Shown here: positions 45,539 to 57,112 of the stretch, one piece after another
Layout: every line of letters starts with the position of its first letter
How positions within the stretch are numbered: position 1 is the stretch's first letter
Source: Saussurea involucrata
Taxonomy: Eukaryota; Streptophyta; Magnoliopsida; Asterales; Asteraceae
Direction of reading: 5' to 3'
Assembly (NCBI GenBank): GCA_033807775.1
Contig: CM066319.1
Location: 162,998,983 to 163,062,982 of the forward strand
DNA: 64,000 bases
The notes under the pieces: generated by a model
Seen by the model: the letters and a program-made list of their open reading frames with translations, nothing else
Told to the model about the DNA's origin: nothing
Databases searched by the model: none
Made by a program: the position numbers and the translations under genes

Positions 45539-47214
45539 TGTAACAACCCGGATTTCATTCGGTAGGTAACTTAAACGGATAACATCATTTTTAGATCTTC
45601 TAGATTCTCGTTTATATTAGATTTAACCATGTGTGATATTATTATTACCTGCATGCTTATACATGATAATTGTGCATGAGTCGTCCGAAAACTTGCAAAT
45701 GTTGGCTTTTGAGTTTTAGGTTGACAAACGTCCGTGAGGTTGGGGGTCGGACAGTCGTGTCGTGTGGACGTCTGCATAGCATCCGCGGAAGCAACAACAC
45801 GTCTTGGGGAGAAGTCTTGTCAAGTGCAGGCTGGACGTCCGCAAGGTTCTTGGCGGACGTCCGCGATGGGTCTGACGAAATTTTTACCTCTATCTCTCTT
45901 TTCCTACCTTTTCTCACTCACTTTACCAAAAACTCTCCCAAATAGTTTTCTCTCTTCCAAGGTGCAATTTTCACCCCCAAATCCATCCTCTCTCTTCATT
46001 TAATCCCTCACAAGATTTAAGTGCATCTATTATTCATCTTGGGTTCATTTAGAGCATTTATTGAAGGTTCCTCCAAGAGATTTGTCACCTACAACTCTAA
46101 GTTTCACTTTCATTTTCTCTAAAGCTAGGGTTTCATCCATTTTCTAGGTTTTGGTCTAAAAACCTAGATAGTGAGTGTTCTAACATCCCTTATACTAGAT
46201 CCATGGTTATTTACTTGCTATCTTGTTTATCTCATCATTTTGTTGAAAACCCTAATTTTAGGATGTATGAGTATTTGGCTTAATGAGAATGTTCTTGGGT
46301 TATAGAAGTATTGTTAGACTCTATGTGTCAACACCATTATGTGTGGTTTTGGTAAGTTGGGAATTTCATGCATAAATGCTACAAGTTACTTTATTGGCTT
46401 TTAAGCATGTCTTAATGATTAAGCTATTTGGCTATGTGGGTCATGGAGTATATATGATCTTACATGATTTATGCATATCCGTATATATGGTACATGAGTT
46501 AATAAGAGGTGAATTATGCACCATGATTTAGAAGCTCTTACATTGATTGGGCTAATGGATATTATTAATGGCTAAATTGGGCTTTGAACGAATCAAGTTA
46601 AGTGTTCACTAGGAGGACATAGTCTTGGGCACCACCTTTCGGGTATGTGCCTAGACCCTCGCCACCATGGGGCAATGCCTTCGTTGTATCCTCGGTGTGT
46701 CGGTCCTTTGGTGTCGCTTTTATGCGGATGGCACTAAGGTATCTCGACTCTTTGGGTGGAACTTCTTGGTGTTATGGGTCTCTCCCATTGACTTCAAATA
46801 CAATTGTGGAAAAACTCTATGATGAATCTTACTCGATTATATTATCACTATTATGTGCTTTAATTGGAATTACTCACCAAGCCTTGTCTTGACACTTGTT
46901 TGAATGTCGACTTGGATCTCATGTTCTAGTGGTGTCGTTTCCAAGAAAGAGTAGACGGAGCGAGTGTGTGAGCCATGGGGATATTTTTGATCGCAAGCCA
47001 TAGAAGAGTTATACAGATAGATATGATAACCCCTTTTGTAATCTTACCTCCTTTTAGGAATTAGATTAGTTGGTTGTTATAATCTATCTTTTATGAACAA
47101 TTGTAACTTCACCAATGTACTTGATATTCCCCCTTTTTGGGATGGCTCATTTATTTTATACCGCTCTTTCGTATTACGAAAGTTTTTGTTCTACCCTATT
47201 TTTAGGGAGTTACA
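45539..47214 (+). repeat. 5' LTR of Tekay-2
   Basis: TGTAACAACCCGGATTTC to TTTAGGGAGTTACA. It carries GGACGTCC-type palindromes at 45725-45865, including GCGGACGTCCGC at 45853-45864. Confidence 0.94.
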
Positions 47215-47217
47215 AGT

Positions 47218-47230
47218 TGGTATCAGAGCA
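47218..47230 (+). promoter_or_regulatory. Tekay-2 primer-binding site
   Basis: TGGTATCAGAGCA, complementary to initiator tRNA-Met, three bases after the LTR. Confidence 0.93.
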
Positions 47231-47561
47231 TTGGTTTAAGTGAACTAGGTGATGACCTTAGCAAACCTAGACTTAAACTGAATTGTCCTTACGAAATTCC
47301 GTGACTATGGGAAGAAACCATAGGTGGGGAGAGTATAGAATCAACGGAATTGCGATTGTTAAAATTTGTAGTGATGATGAAAAGAATTCTTATGTGTGAT
47401 ATATTCAAAATTTCATAGGGCCCGTGTTATGGTGAATATATTCATACATGAGCATGCTTGAAATTGTTATTATAATGCTTAATGATTGTAGCAGTACGTT
47501 ACACACCGTTAATCTTTTAAATAATTAACCGGTATGGTGTTTAACATGTGTGGCAGCTACC

Positions 47562-49112
47562 ATGGTAAACACGAGGAGCCATGTGGCAAATCGCGAAGCA
47601 GGTCAAGAAAACTGTGTTACAGCACGGGAGAACCCAACACAACCAAATGCGGGAGGTAATCCCTCTACTTCTACGATTCCCCAAATGTTAAGAGACATCA
47701 TCGACCATGTTCCTCGAAACAACATCGTAGTGGAGGAGCCGGTTTTGGAAGACGCCGACCCACAATCCGTCATGATGGCAAGTTTTCTGCAGATGATGAA
47801 CTCTGCCATGAACAAACGCGATGAAAGGTTCCTGAAACTGTTAGAGGACCGAGATGTCAGTCACCGAAGGAATTAGGCGGTTGCAGAAAACGCCCTACTT
47901 GGTTCGGGTGGGATTGTACACGTTGTGGACACCGATGACCGCGTGGTCACTGAAGAATAAAGGAGGGAAAAAGGCTGGTCCTACAAGACATTCCTCTGTT
48001 GTAAACCGCCCGAATTCGCAGGTTCCGATGATCCAGTAGCTTGTATGAACTGGATCCGAGAGATTGAACAGGCCTTCCGGGCTTACGATTGTGGGGAAAG
48101 CCAAAAGGTAAAGTTTGGTTCTCAGATGTTGAGGGGTGCGGCCCTCACATGGTGGAACATCTTCATATCTACTTTGGAGGCCTCACTTTTGGCCAAAATG
48201 AAATGGGAAACGTTCAAGAAGAAGGTTTTGGAGGAGTACTGCAATGAACAAGAGATGGACCAGATCGAGGAGGAATTCCGATCACTCAAGAAAGGGGACT
48301 CGACTGTGAGAGAGTACACTCGTCTGTTTATGGAAAAGCTCAATTTTGTGGGGCATGTGGCCCCGACTGAGAAGGAAAGGGTTAAAGCATACCTCAAGGG
48401 GTTATCGACGGACATGATGGCCATGGTCCGCAACTCTAAAGCGGTTACATTGCGGGAGACGATAGAAGAGGCAAAATTGATAGAGATCGTCTATGCAAAG
48501 GGGAATGAAGAGAAGGTAGTTGTTGGTGAAAAGAGGAAATGAGAAGGGTCGACCGGACCCGCTCGACAGTCTAGACCGTTTAATGGGGGAAGGAACTGTG
48601 ATCCTCGGCGTGAGGTGAGGTGGTGCCATAAGTGTAAAAGCAAGCATAGTGTCCCATGCAACTCTAGGTCACGTCACAACCCGACCGAATGTGCTAAGTG
48701 TGGAAAGAGAGACCATGTTGTCCGAGATTGCCCTATCCGGGGGCCAGTTTGCTTCGAGTGCCGAGAACCGGGACATATCAAGAGGGATTGCCCGAAGTTG
48801 TCGGGAGGGAACCGTGTTGCATCAAGTGGGGTGCCGATCAGGAAGGAGGATCCACCGAGGGCGCCGATCCGAGCTTTCCAGATGACCGCCGCGGAGGCGA
48901 GGGAGACCGTCGATGTTTTGACGGGTACGTTCCTCATAAACTCCTTGCCTGCTCGTATATTGTTTGATTCGGGGGCGAATCTTTCTTTTGTCTTTACTAC
49001 TTTTTGCAAGCAATTTACCATCCCGGTTACTACACTCTCGGACGCCCTAATAGTCGAGGTAGCTAATGGGGAGCAAGTTTTGGTCCGGGAATGTTTTAGT
49101 AAATGTACCTAG
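47562..49112 (+). pseudogene. gag: Tekay-2 gag and protease (broken)
   Basis: ATG at 47562 (MVNTRSHVANREAGQ). Frame pieces: 47562-47876, then 48045-48542 with the Retrotrans_gag core (GSQMLRGAALTWWN; KVLEEYCNEQEMDQIEEEFR), then 48615-49112 with two CCHC knuckles (CAKCGKRDHVVRDC, CFECREPGHIKRDC) and the protease motif ILFDSGANLSF. Stops are at 47874-47876, near 47957, 48540-48542 and 49110-49112. Domain order matches Tekay-1. Confidence 0.87.
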
Positions 49113-50907
49113 GTTATTGATGATAGCGCTTTTGAGGTAAATCTGCTGCCAATGCCAATTGGTGGCTATGATGTGGTTATGGGCATGGATTGGTTGACCG
49201 AGAATAGAGCCGAAATCTTGTGTGCGAAAAAGATGATCCAAATTCCGACGCCAAATGGAAAGGTAGTGACAGTGTATGGGGAAAAAAGAGGAAAGACCAC
49301 TTCTTTAATCTCTTCGTTAAAGGCGGTCATACTTAGCCTACGTCATAGACGCGAAGTTAGAGAAGAAGAAATTGGAAGATGTGAGTGTGGTATGTGACTA
49401 CCCGAATGTTTTTCCGGAGGATTTACCCGGTTTACCACCGGATCGACAAGTGGAATTTCATATCGACCTTACTCTGGGAGCGGCTCCGATTGCGCGTGCT
49501 TCGTACCGATTGGCTCCAATCGAAATGCAAGAAATGATGTCGCAACTACAAGAATTGTTAGAGAAAGGGTTTATTCGGCCGAGCTCGTTGCCTTAGGAGC
49601 TCCGGTATTATTCGTGAAAAAGAAGGATGGATCAATGAGAATGTGCATTGATTATCGGGAGTTGATAGAAGGTGACGGTAAAGAATAAGTACCCACTTCC
49701 CCGTATTGATGATCTCTTTGACCAACTACAAGGGGCGAGTTGTTTCTCCAAAATCGATTTGAGGTCCGGATACCACCAAGTGAAAGTGAAAGAGAGGGAC
49801 ATTCCGAAGATGGCTTTTCGGACGCGGTATGGGCACTATGAGTTTTTGGTGATGCCATTCGGTTTGACAAACGCACCGGCTGTGTTTATGGACCTAATGA
49901 ACCGTGTGTGCCGTCCATTATTGGATAAGTCAGTGATAGTCTTCATCGATGATATCTTGATCTACTCTAGAGACGTTGCCGTTGGATAAGCTAGCAAGAC
50001 TTTACATCAATGTGATCATGTCGATGCACGGAGTGCCATTATCCATTGTGTCCGATAGAGATAGCCGATTCACTTCGAATTTTTGGGCTAGCTTCCAAAG
50101 GGAATTGGGGACGAAGGTGAAGCTAAGTACGGCCTACCATCCCCAAACGGATGGACAAAGCGAACGAACGATCCAAACCCTCGAAGACATGCTTCGATCG
50201 TGCGTCTTAGATTTTGGTGGAAGTTGGGACACGCATCTACCTTTGGTGGAATTCGCGTACAACAACAGTTATCACTCGAGTCTTAAGGCCTCACCTTTTG
50301 AAGCCTTGTATGGTCGTAGATGTAGAACTCCGTTTGTTTGCTTGAAGTGGGGGAGAAGCAATTTGCGGGACCGAAAATTGTGCAAGAAACCGCGGACAAA
50401 GTAAAGGAAATTCGGGAGCGTTTAAAGGCGGCACAAGACCGACAAAAGAACTACGCAGACAAGAAAATCCGACCAATCGAATTTCAAGTGGGAGATCGGG
50501 TAATGTTGAAGGTATCTCCATGGAAGGGCATTATCCGATTCGGAAAGTGAGGGAAACTTAGTCCACGTTTCCTTGGACCCTTCTCAATCTTGGAGAAAGT
50601 CGGTTTGCAAGCTTATAGACTAGATCTACCGCCGGAGATGGATGGGATTCATCACACATTCCACGTGTGCTACCTACGAAAGTTTTTGGCTGAGGAGGAG
50701 AACGTGATCCCACTGACGGAGATCCGGGTCGACAATGGAAATCGTTGTGTCGAGGAGCCGGAAGCTATACTTGAGTCGGGGACTAAGAGACTCCGTCGCA
50801 AGGACGTGGAGATGGTAAAAGTTCAATGGAAACACCATCGTGGGGCAAATGTGACTTGGGAGCCCGAGGAGGTCATGAGGAAAGGCTATCCCAACCTTTT
50901 TGTGTAA
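49113..50907 (+). pseudogene. pol: Tekay-2 pol with RT-to-integrase deletion
   Basis: Segments: protease end and linker (GMDWLTENRAEILCAKKM), RT fingers and palm (DLPGLPPDRQVEFHIDL; KNKYPLPRIDDLFDQLQGA; catalytic FIDD near 49950), then an abrupt junction near 49971 into the middle of integrase (LARLYI, SDRDSRFTSNFW, HPQTDGQSERTIQTLEDML) and finally the chromodomain (VQWKHHRGANVTWEPEE, ending TAA 50905-50907). Compared with Tekay-1, the counterpart of about 31092-32395 is missing. Additional frameshifts lie near 49325, 49595, 49665 and 50340, and a stop at 50548-50550. Confidence 0.88.
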
Positions 50908-50917
50908 AAATGCGATT

Positions 50918-50950
50918 TCGGGGACGAAATCCTTCCAAGGTGGGGAGGAT
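50918..50950 (+). promoter_or_regulatory. Tekay-2 polypurine region
   Basis: CGGGGACGAAATCC followed by AAGGTGGGGAGGAT directly before the 3' LTR. Confidence 0.75.
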
Positions 50951-52622
50951 TGTAGCACCCCGGATTTCATTCGGTAGGTAACTTAAAAGGCTAACATCAT
51001 TTTTAGATCTTTGGATTCTCGTTTATATTATATTTAACCATGTGTGATATTATTATTACCTGCATGCTTATACATGATAATTGTGCATGAGTCGTCCGAA
51101 AACTTGCAAATGTTGGGTTTTGAGTTTTGGGTTGACGGACGTCCGTGAGGCTAGGGGTCGGACGTTCGTGTCGTGTGGACGTCCGCATAGCATCCGCGGA
51201 AGCAACAGAACGTTTTGGGGAGAAGTCTGGTCAAGTGCAGGTCGGACGTCCGCAAGGTTCTTGGCGGACGTCCGCGATGGGTCTGACGAAATTTTTTACC
51301 TCTATCTCTCTTTTCCTACCTTTTCTCACTCACTTTACCAAAAACTTTCCCAAATAGTTTTCTCTCTTCCAAGGTGGGATTTTCACCCCCAAATCCATCC
51401 TCTCTCTTCTTTTAATCCTTCATAAGATTTAAGTGCATCTATTGTTCATCTTGGGTTCATTGAGAGCATTTATTGAAGGTTCCTCCAAGAGATTTGTCAC
51501 CTACAACTCCAAGTTTCACTTTAATTTTCTCCAAAGCTAGGGTTTCATCCATTTTCTAGGTTTTGGTCTAAAAACCTAGATAGTGAGTGCTCTAACCTCC
51601 CTTATACTAGATCCATGGTTATTTACTTGATATCTTGTTTATCTCATCATTTTTTTGAAAACCCTAATTTTGGGACGTGTAAGTATTTGGCTTAATGAGA
51701 ATGTTCTTGGGTTATAGAAGTATTGTTAGACTCTATTTGTCAACACCATTATGTGTGGTTTTGGTAAGTTAGGAATTTCATGCATAAATGCTACAAGTTA
51801 CTGTATTGGCTTTTAAGCATGTCTTAATGATTAAACTATTTGGCTATGTGGGTCATGGAGTATATTTGATCTTACACGATTTATGCATATCCGTATATAT
51901 GGTACATGAGTTAATAAGAGGTGAATTATGCACCATGATTTAGAAGCTCTTACATTGATTGGGCTAATGGATATTATTAATGGCTAAATTGGGCTTTGAA
52001 CAAATCAAGTTAAGTGTTCACTAGGAGGACATAGTCTTGGGCACCACCTTTCGGGTATGTGCCTAGACCCTCGCCACCATGGGGCAATGCCTTCGTTGTA
52101 TCCTCGGTGTGTCGGTCCTTTGGTGTCGTTTTTATGCGGATGGCACTAAGGTATCTCGACTATTTGGGTGAAACTTCTTGGTGTTATGGGTCTCCCCCAT
52201 TGACTTTAAATACAATTGTGGAAAAACTCTAGGATGAATCTTACTCGATTATATTATCACTATTATGTGCTTTAATTGGAATTACTCACCAAGCCTTGTC
52301 TTGACACTTGTTTGAATGTCGACTTGGATCTCAGGTTCTAGTGGTGCCGTTTCCAAGAAAGAGTAGATGGAGCGTGTGAGCCATGGGGATATTTTTGATC
52401 GCAAGCCATAGAAGAGTTAAACAGATAGATATGATAACCCCTTTTGTAATCTTACCTCCTTTTAGGAATTAGATTAGTTGGTTGTTATAATCTATCTTTT
52501 ATGAACAATTGTAACTTCACCAATGTACTTGATATTCCCCCTTTTTGGGATGACTCATTTATTTTATACCGCTCTTTCGTATTATGAAAGTTTTTGTTCT
52601 ACCCTATTTTTAGGGTGTTACA
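50951..52622 (+). repeat. 3' LTR of Tekay-2
   Basis: Partner of 45539-47214; begins TGTAGCACCCCGG (one change in the TGTAACA start). GCGGACGTCCGC recurs at 51264-51275. More differences from its partner than between the Tekay-1 LTRs. Confidence 0.94.
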
Positions 52623-52676
52623 TCAACATCTAAACAAGCTGAATTGATTACTTACCTAAAAATTAGGGGTGTTACA

Positions 52677-54357
52677 TCTCTTCAGGCCTTGCTTCGGCCT
52701 CTCACCGATTCTATTGCTTCTGTTGGCCGAAAGTTGGAGGATTTGACCACCTCTAACTCAAATATGGCCATCTCTTTGGGTGCGTTAAAAGCCTCTGCTG
52801 ATGCCAAAGACACCGAGCTGAACCGACTTCGTGAGAGGGACTCTCAACAACAATCCCTCAATTCTGATATTCTGGTTTCTCTTAAGTCCCTCCACCAAAA
52901 GATTGACCATCTCAACAATAATTTGGACTGGGATTTAGACCTTGGATTTTTCATTTGATGATATTGACAGGGCTCGAGTTCAGCAGATTCATCGTGCGGG
53001 TGGATCACATGTCTGATCATCTGGGTATTTCATCTCCGTCTGCTGCTGAAGGGGAGAAATCACCAAAGGCTCCCCGAATGCCTTCGGTTCGACACGTTGG
53101 CAGTAACAGATCTCCGACCGACCCCGATGCTTCATCCATCCGATTCTCCATGAAGCCCAAAGCCACCGAATTACCTGTTGAGCCATCAAAGTCGGCATCC
53201 ACCTCTTCAAAATCGGTGGCCACACACACCTCGTCGGCAGCCGCTCTCACCACCGAAAAATCGGTGGCCATGCCTTCTCTTATCCCATCGGTGAAGGGAA
53301 CCGGCGGACTAATTCAGGGGGAGAAACATGATCTGGCCGATGCCCCAAAAGATAAAGGCAAGGGAATTATTTCTGCCGAGGATGAAGCTCTTGAAGAGAA
53401 AGGAGATTGCAAAATATGGAGCTCGACCATCTGATGCTGAGTCACTGAGACTTAAACCTCCTTCCCAAGGAGTTGTCTCTGATATAGGTCTATCTCCTCA
53501 AGAAAATGAGGAGACTCGTCTTGCTCAAAAGGCTTTAAATGATGACAAAGCCTTATCTCTCAAAGTTGCAAAGAAAGAAGCCGCCAAAGCTAAAACTTCT
53601 GATCCCATTGAAGCCCAAAAGTCTGAGTTGGGTTCCTTAGAAGAATCGGTGAAGAAATCTGAAGAAGACAAGGAGGAAGAAGTAAGTTGGTACAAGAAAG
53701 CCATGCACTACCGAACTAGCAAGTCACCGATCTCTTGTGTCAAAATTGCAACTTATAGAGTTACTCCCTCCGATGTACGGCTCATTATAGAAAGAGATGA
53801 TGGATCTTCCAGAAACATCAAAGATTATCATCTCAAGCAATTCGGCATCTTCGAGTGGCTTGAACTTTCAAAACTCTTGGTCAAATGTGCAAATCCAAAG
53901 AAGAACATATTTATCAGCTATATCCGTGGGTTGATGGATCGAATGAAGGAGATCAAGAAAAGGCACAACATTGTTCTTTTCTCTATGGAACATGCCCGTG
54001 TCCAAACTCTGAAAGAAGATGTAAGACTTCCTGCCACAAAGATGAAATCGGTGAAGGACAATGTCTTCAAAGAAATGGCTGCCAAAGGAAGGACTCCATA
54101 TGTTGACAACCTCGATCTGTCCATCCCAACCTCGATAACTTTACCTTCCACCACATTATGTCTCTCACGTTCCAGGTTTGTTCTTCAACGATGCCCTCGG
54201 CCACCGACGTTTCTTCAGGTTCTCACAGATCCATCTTGCCGATATATTCTTCTTTGATGGCATTTGCAATCTCATGCCTTACATTGCTGAAGCACAACCA
54301 TACTACCAGGACATCGCCACCGAAATCAAACGTCGTCATCAGAAACCATGGAAGTAA
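52677..54357 (+). pseudogene. Sirevirus third ORF, C-terminal segment
   Basis: Continues the ORF3 frame directly after the one-LTR fragment (SLQALLRPLTDS), with a coiled-coil stretch (AKDTELNRLRERDSQQQ), a Ser/Thr/Pro-rich region (53040-53290) and a basic, Lys/Glu-rich region. A C-terminal segment with VTPSDVRLIIERDDGSS and KNIFISYIRGLMDRMKEIKK follows, ending at TAA 54355-54357 in the best frame. Frameshifts near 52955, 53400 and 54160. The stretch is also rich in ATCGGTG and CACCGA words. No enzymatic motif is recognised; function unknown. Confidence 0.68.
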
Positions 54358-54664
54358 TATGGATGTTAGACATTTCAAGTACTTGTATTGTTTTTTCTTT
54401 CATCTTTTCATGTACTAGCCTCTATCATAAATACAAGTACTTTCCTTTCTTAACTTAGATTCTATTTGAATTTCATTTCATTGTTGCACATAGTTTTCTT
54501 TTCCTGTAAATGTTGGATATACTTAACAAATCCATAAAAGACAAAATAGATCAAAAAGAACAAAAGAATGGTCTATGTGAAAATAACCCAAAAAGAGTAA
54601 AAAGGGTCAAAATGCATGTAATGTTTAGTTACTCTTAAATTTTCTAAGTATGGAGCTCAAATTC
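54358..54664 (+). other. Sirevirus 3' untranslated stretch
   Basis: AT-rich, non-coding. Ends in ACCCAAAAAGAGTAAAAAGGGTC, shared with the remnant at 8918-8940. Confidence 0.7.
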
Positions 54665-54677
54665 AAATAGGGGGAGA
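54665..54677 (+). promoter_or_regulatory. Sirevirus polypurine tract
   Basis: AAATAGGGGGAGA, one base before the 3' LTR and identical to 8994-9006. Confidence 0.92.
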
Positions 54678-54678
54678 T

Positions 54679-55091
54679 TGTTGGGTCACCAAAGATTTGA
54701 AATTGACCCACCGATTTTACCCTTAAAATCTTACTTAGAATATTTTACTTTGGTTCTTTAGGATGACTTAGACAAGACAAGAAAAGTTCGGTGAAGTCGA
54801 AGATCAACCGAAATCAAGCTTGAAGATGTTCTCATTGTGGAAGTGAAAGACACACTTCTCAACAAAACATCTAAGTCACAATCCACTGAAATTCTTTAAG
54901 AAAATTGGTGGACACTCCAACCGAATCTTCCCTCCGAATCGGTCAAGAAGCTCACCGATAGGAGCTACACTTCGGTGGTTACATGGTTTCTCTCATACTC
55001 TTTTTCGGTCAAAAATCTCACCGACATCATAGTCCAAAATCGGTGAGATCTATCTTTGGAAGCCAACATGAGAAGATCATTTATTATGGGA
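54679..55091 (+). repeat. 3' LTR of the Sirevirus, first part
   Basis: 413 bp starting TGTTGGG, matching 17899-18312. Cut by the gag-only Gypsy element at 55092. Confidence 0.93.
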
Positions 55092-55572
55092 TGTAACAAC
55101 CCAAATCCCATAACATGCATACATATCATTGATTTACAACAAAAGTTACATAACAAACCAAGTACGGTCTCTTTTAGTCTCGAAACTACAAATTACATAA
55201 AACTTCCTAATCAACATCGGTCCATGAAGGCAGTCTACACCTTATTCTTTCCTTTGCCGCTATCAATTCCTCGACCTAGAAAACATATTTTTGAAAACAA
55301 AATGAGGGTTAGACCAAACGGGTCTAGTGAGTTAATCCCTGTCCTTTCCAAAATCATTATAAAACCTTTCGTCAATCAAAATAGTTTAAATACAACCATT
55401 GCCAATACACACACATATACCATAAGTATATAAACGTCACATATATATACTACACGTATTTTAATTACCACATCAAGACTCGTGCATCGTGCTCAACTCC
55501 TCCTCATTCCTCGTTACCATGGCCATATTAGTTGGTAGCAAGCCAACTAATAAATCAACGCCGTACAACAAC

Positions 55573-55672
55573 TACGACACATCACCGGTCCGCACACCGG
55601 AACCCGGCAATACACCGGTCCTCTCACCGGAACCCGGCAACACACCGGTCCGCTCACCGGAACCCGGCAACA
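55573..55672. repeat. 30-bp tandem repeats, ACCGG-rich, three copies
   Basis: CACCGGAACCCGGCAA recurs with a 30-bp period. The partner LTR has only two units (59013-59072). Confidence 0.9.
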
Positions 55673-55775
55673 AGTGCACTCGTGTAGTGCAAAGCTTATA
55701 TAAATACAATATATATATCTCATTACATCATATTGTCATTTATATACACATAACCATATTCCTACCACATAATCA

Positions 55776-55841
<66 letters not shown>

Positions 55842-56171
55842 TCATATATATGTATCCCAGTTCAAAAACGTTTTAAAGCAAAACTCACCTGATTTGCTTA
55901 TCAAACACGCTCGCAAGCTTCTTTCAATTTGATTCTATCTTTCACCTCGACTCCACAATAGCTGAAACAATTTAAGATACATACACCACTTTACTAGCCA
56001 AACACATAAAGCCTACTAAAATCTTATCCTCAACAGTTCTCCCTTCAGCGACTTATCACGGGGGTTCCGCTACCCGGATAGCGGATGGGGTCAAGGGCCG
56101 CCCCCCAGGAAGTTTTCGGAGCAACTTAATCCAAAAATACAATCAGAAACTATAACTGGACACTACCAAAA

Positions 56172-56300
56172 CTACCGGGACTCACTGCACCGGGACTTCA
56201 CTGTACCGGGACTCTCCAGTACCGGGAGTCGACAATACCGGGACTCCATGGTACCGGGAGTCGATATGACCGGGAGTCTACCGGGACTTCCCCGGGACTC
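56172..56300. repeat. ACCGGGACTC / GGGAGTCG motif array
   Basis: About nine ACCGGGA words at 10-20 base spacing, alternating ACCGGGACTC and ACCGGGAGTC, so neighbours can pair as GACTC/GAGTC. The partner array is at 59521-59650. Confidence 0.88.
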
Positions 56301-56737
56301 TCAAAAACACAGTCGGTCCCAATTTCTCAGATTCAATTGAAACTAACACAAATCACTAAAATCAAACTTTCTAAACCGATAGATATCTTCTACTCATGAT
56401 TACAAACACAAAACCTAAAGAATACATACCTTAATTTTGATTCCAACACACTCAATCGGAGCCTTAACCGTACTTCCTTCTTTTGCTTCTTTTCTCCTCC
56501 AGAACACGCACACATACACACACACACACACTGATATTTGAGTTATGAAATATCTGAAAATCCTAAAGGGTAATATCAAATCCCCATTTACCAAATGAAC
56601 CTTCAACTATCAACTAATGTCCAACACCCCTTTAACTTATTATTTTACCCTAACTTACCCTAAACCTCATTTTATAAAGTTAACTAGATTTAACGGAATT
56701 AGGATTTAACTAACGAACTTACCCGGGGTATTACATT

Positions 56738-56748
56738 ATCTCCCCCTT
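56738..56748 (-). promoter_or_regulatory. Polypurine tract of the gag-only element
   Basis: The minus strand reads AAGGGGGAGAT just before the 3' LTR. CCGAATTCCGGGACAGAATTC, the usual Gypsy 3' motif, precedes it. Confidence 0.85.
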
Positions 56749-57112
56749 AAAAGAATTCTGTCCCGGAATTCGGTTAAGCGAAAAGGTATGAATACTTATC
56801 ACTACTACTTCGAACTCAATCAAAACCATAGAAACTAACTGAATAGCCACCCCACACCCACCTATATCTCTAACACAGATAAGCAACAAAAGCACGGAAA
56901 TACCAATAACCATTTTGCACCGAAGTGAGATAACACCTTAGCACGTATAGAGTTTATAGAAATATACCTGTAACCTCATCAGGACTTTCTTCCACCTCTT
57001 GTTCCGTCATCTGAAAAACACGGCCATTTGCTTTCGATACCTCAGACCCTTGTTCCTCTCCCGGCCTAACACCCGTTGGTCTCACCGCCATACTACCCTG
57101 TTGTGCTTTCCA
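56749..57112 (-). pseudogene. Residual protease start and 3' leader of the gag-only element
   Basis: Downstream of the gag stop (TAA 57113-57115) the frame continues with VFQMTEQEVEESPDEVTGIFL, the lead-in to a Gypsy protease, then a frameshift, then INSIRAK and the end of similarity where the catalytic DSGA should follow. The remaining bases up to the polypurine tract do not encode a recognisable protein. The deletion therefore starts inside protease. Confidence 0.7.

Larger units (their letters stand above)
45539..52622 (+). mobile_element. Tekay-2: internally deleted Gypsy chromovirus
   Basis: LTRs 45539-47214 (1676 bp) and 50951-52622 (1672 bp), perfect TCAAC target duplication (45534-45538, 52623-52627), tRNA-iMet primer site, gag, protease, partial RT, partial integrase, chromodomain. 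The RT thumb, RNase H and the first half of integrase are deleted. The protein is clearly related to Tekay-1 but the LTRs are unlike. It sits inside the LTR of the one-LTR fragment. Confidence 0.94.
42265..52676 (-). mobile_element. One-LTR Gypsy fragment (minus strand), itself interrupted
   Basis: In minus orientation it has one LTR (52676-43064, minus the Tekay-2 insertion), a tRNA-iMet primer site (43049-43060) and about 785 bp of leader, and then ends. TCTCT lies at both borders (42260-42264, 52677-52681), as a target duplication would. Gag, pol and the other LTR are absent. The leader shares CACTGGCCAGGTG and the following 30 bases with the leader of the gag-only element (58335-58380). 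Confidence 0.82.
55092..56735 (-). repeat. 3' LTR of the gag-only element
   Basis: 1644 bp, plus-strand ends TGTAACAACCC and GGGTATTACA. It holds three 30-bp CACCGG units (55573-55672), a long (TA)n run (55777-55840), an ACCGGGACTC array (56172-56300) and a (CA)n run (56507-56531). Confidence 0.93.

Noticed and set aside
55489..55932. 147-codon frame over the CACCGG and TA repeats
   Set aside because: The 30-bp repeat keeps the frame open and the TA run encodes Ile/Tyr repeats; the partner LTR has a different, shorter frame.
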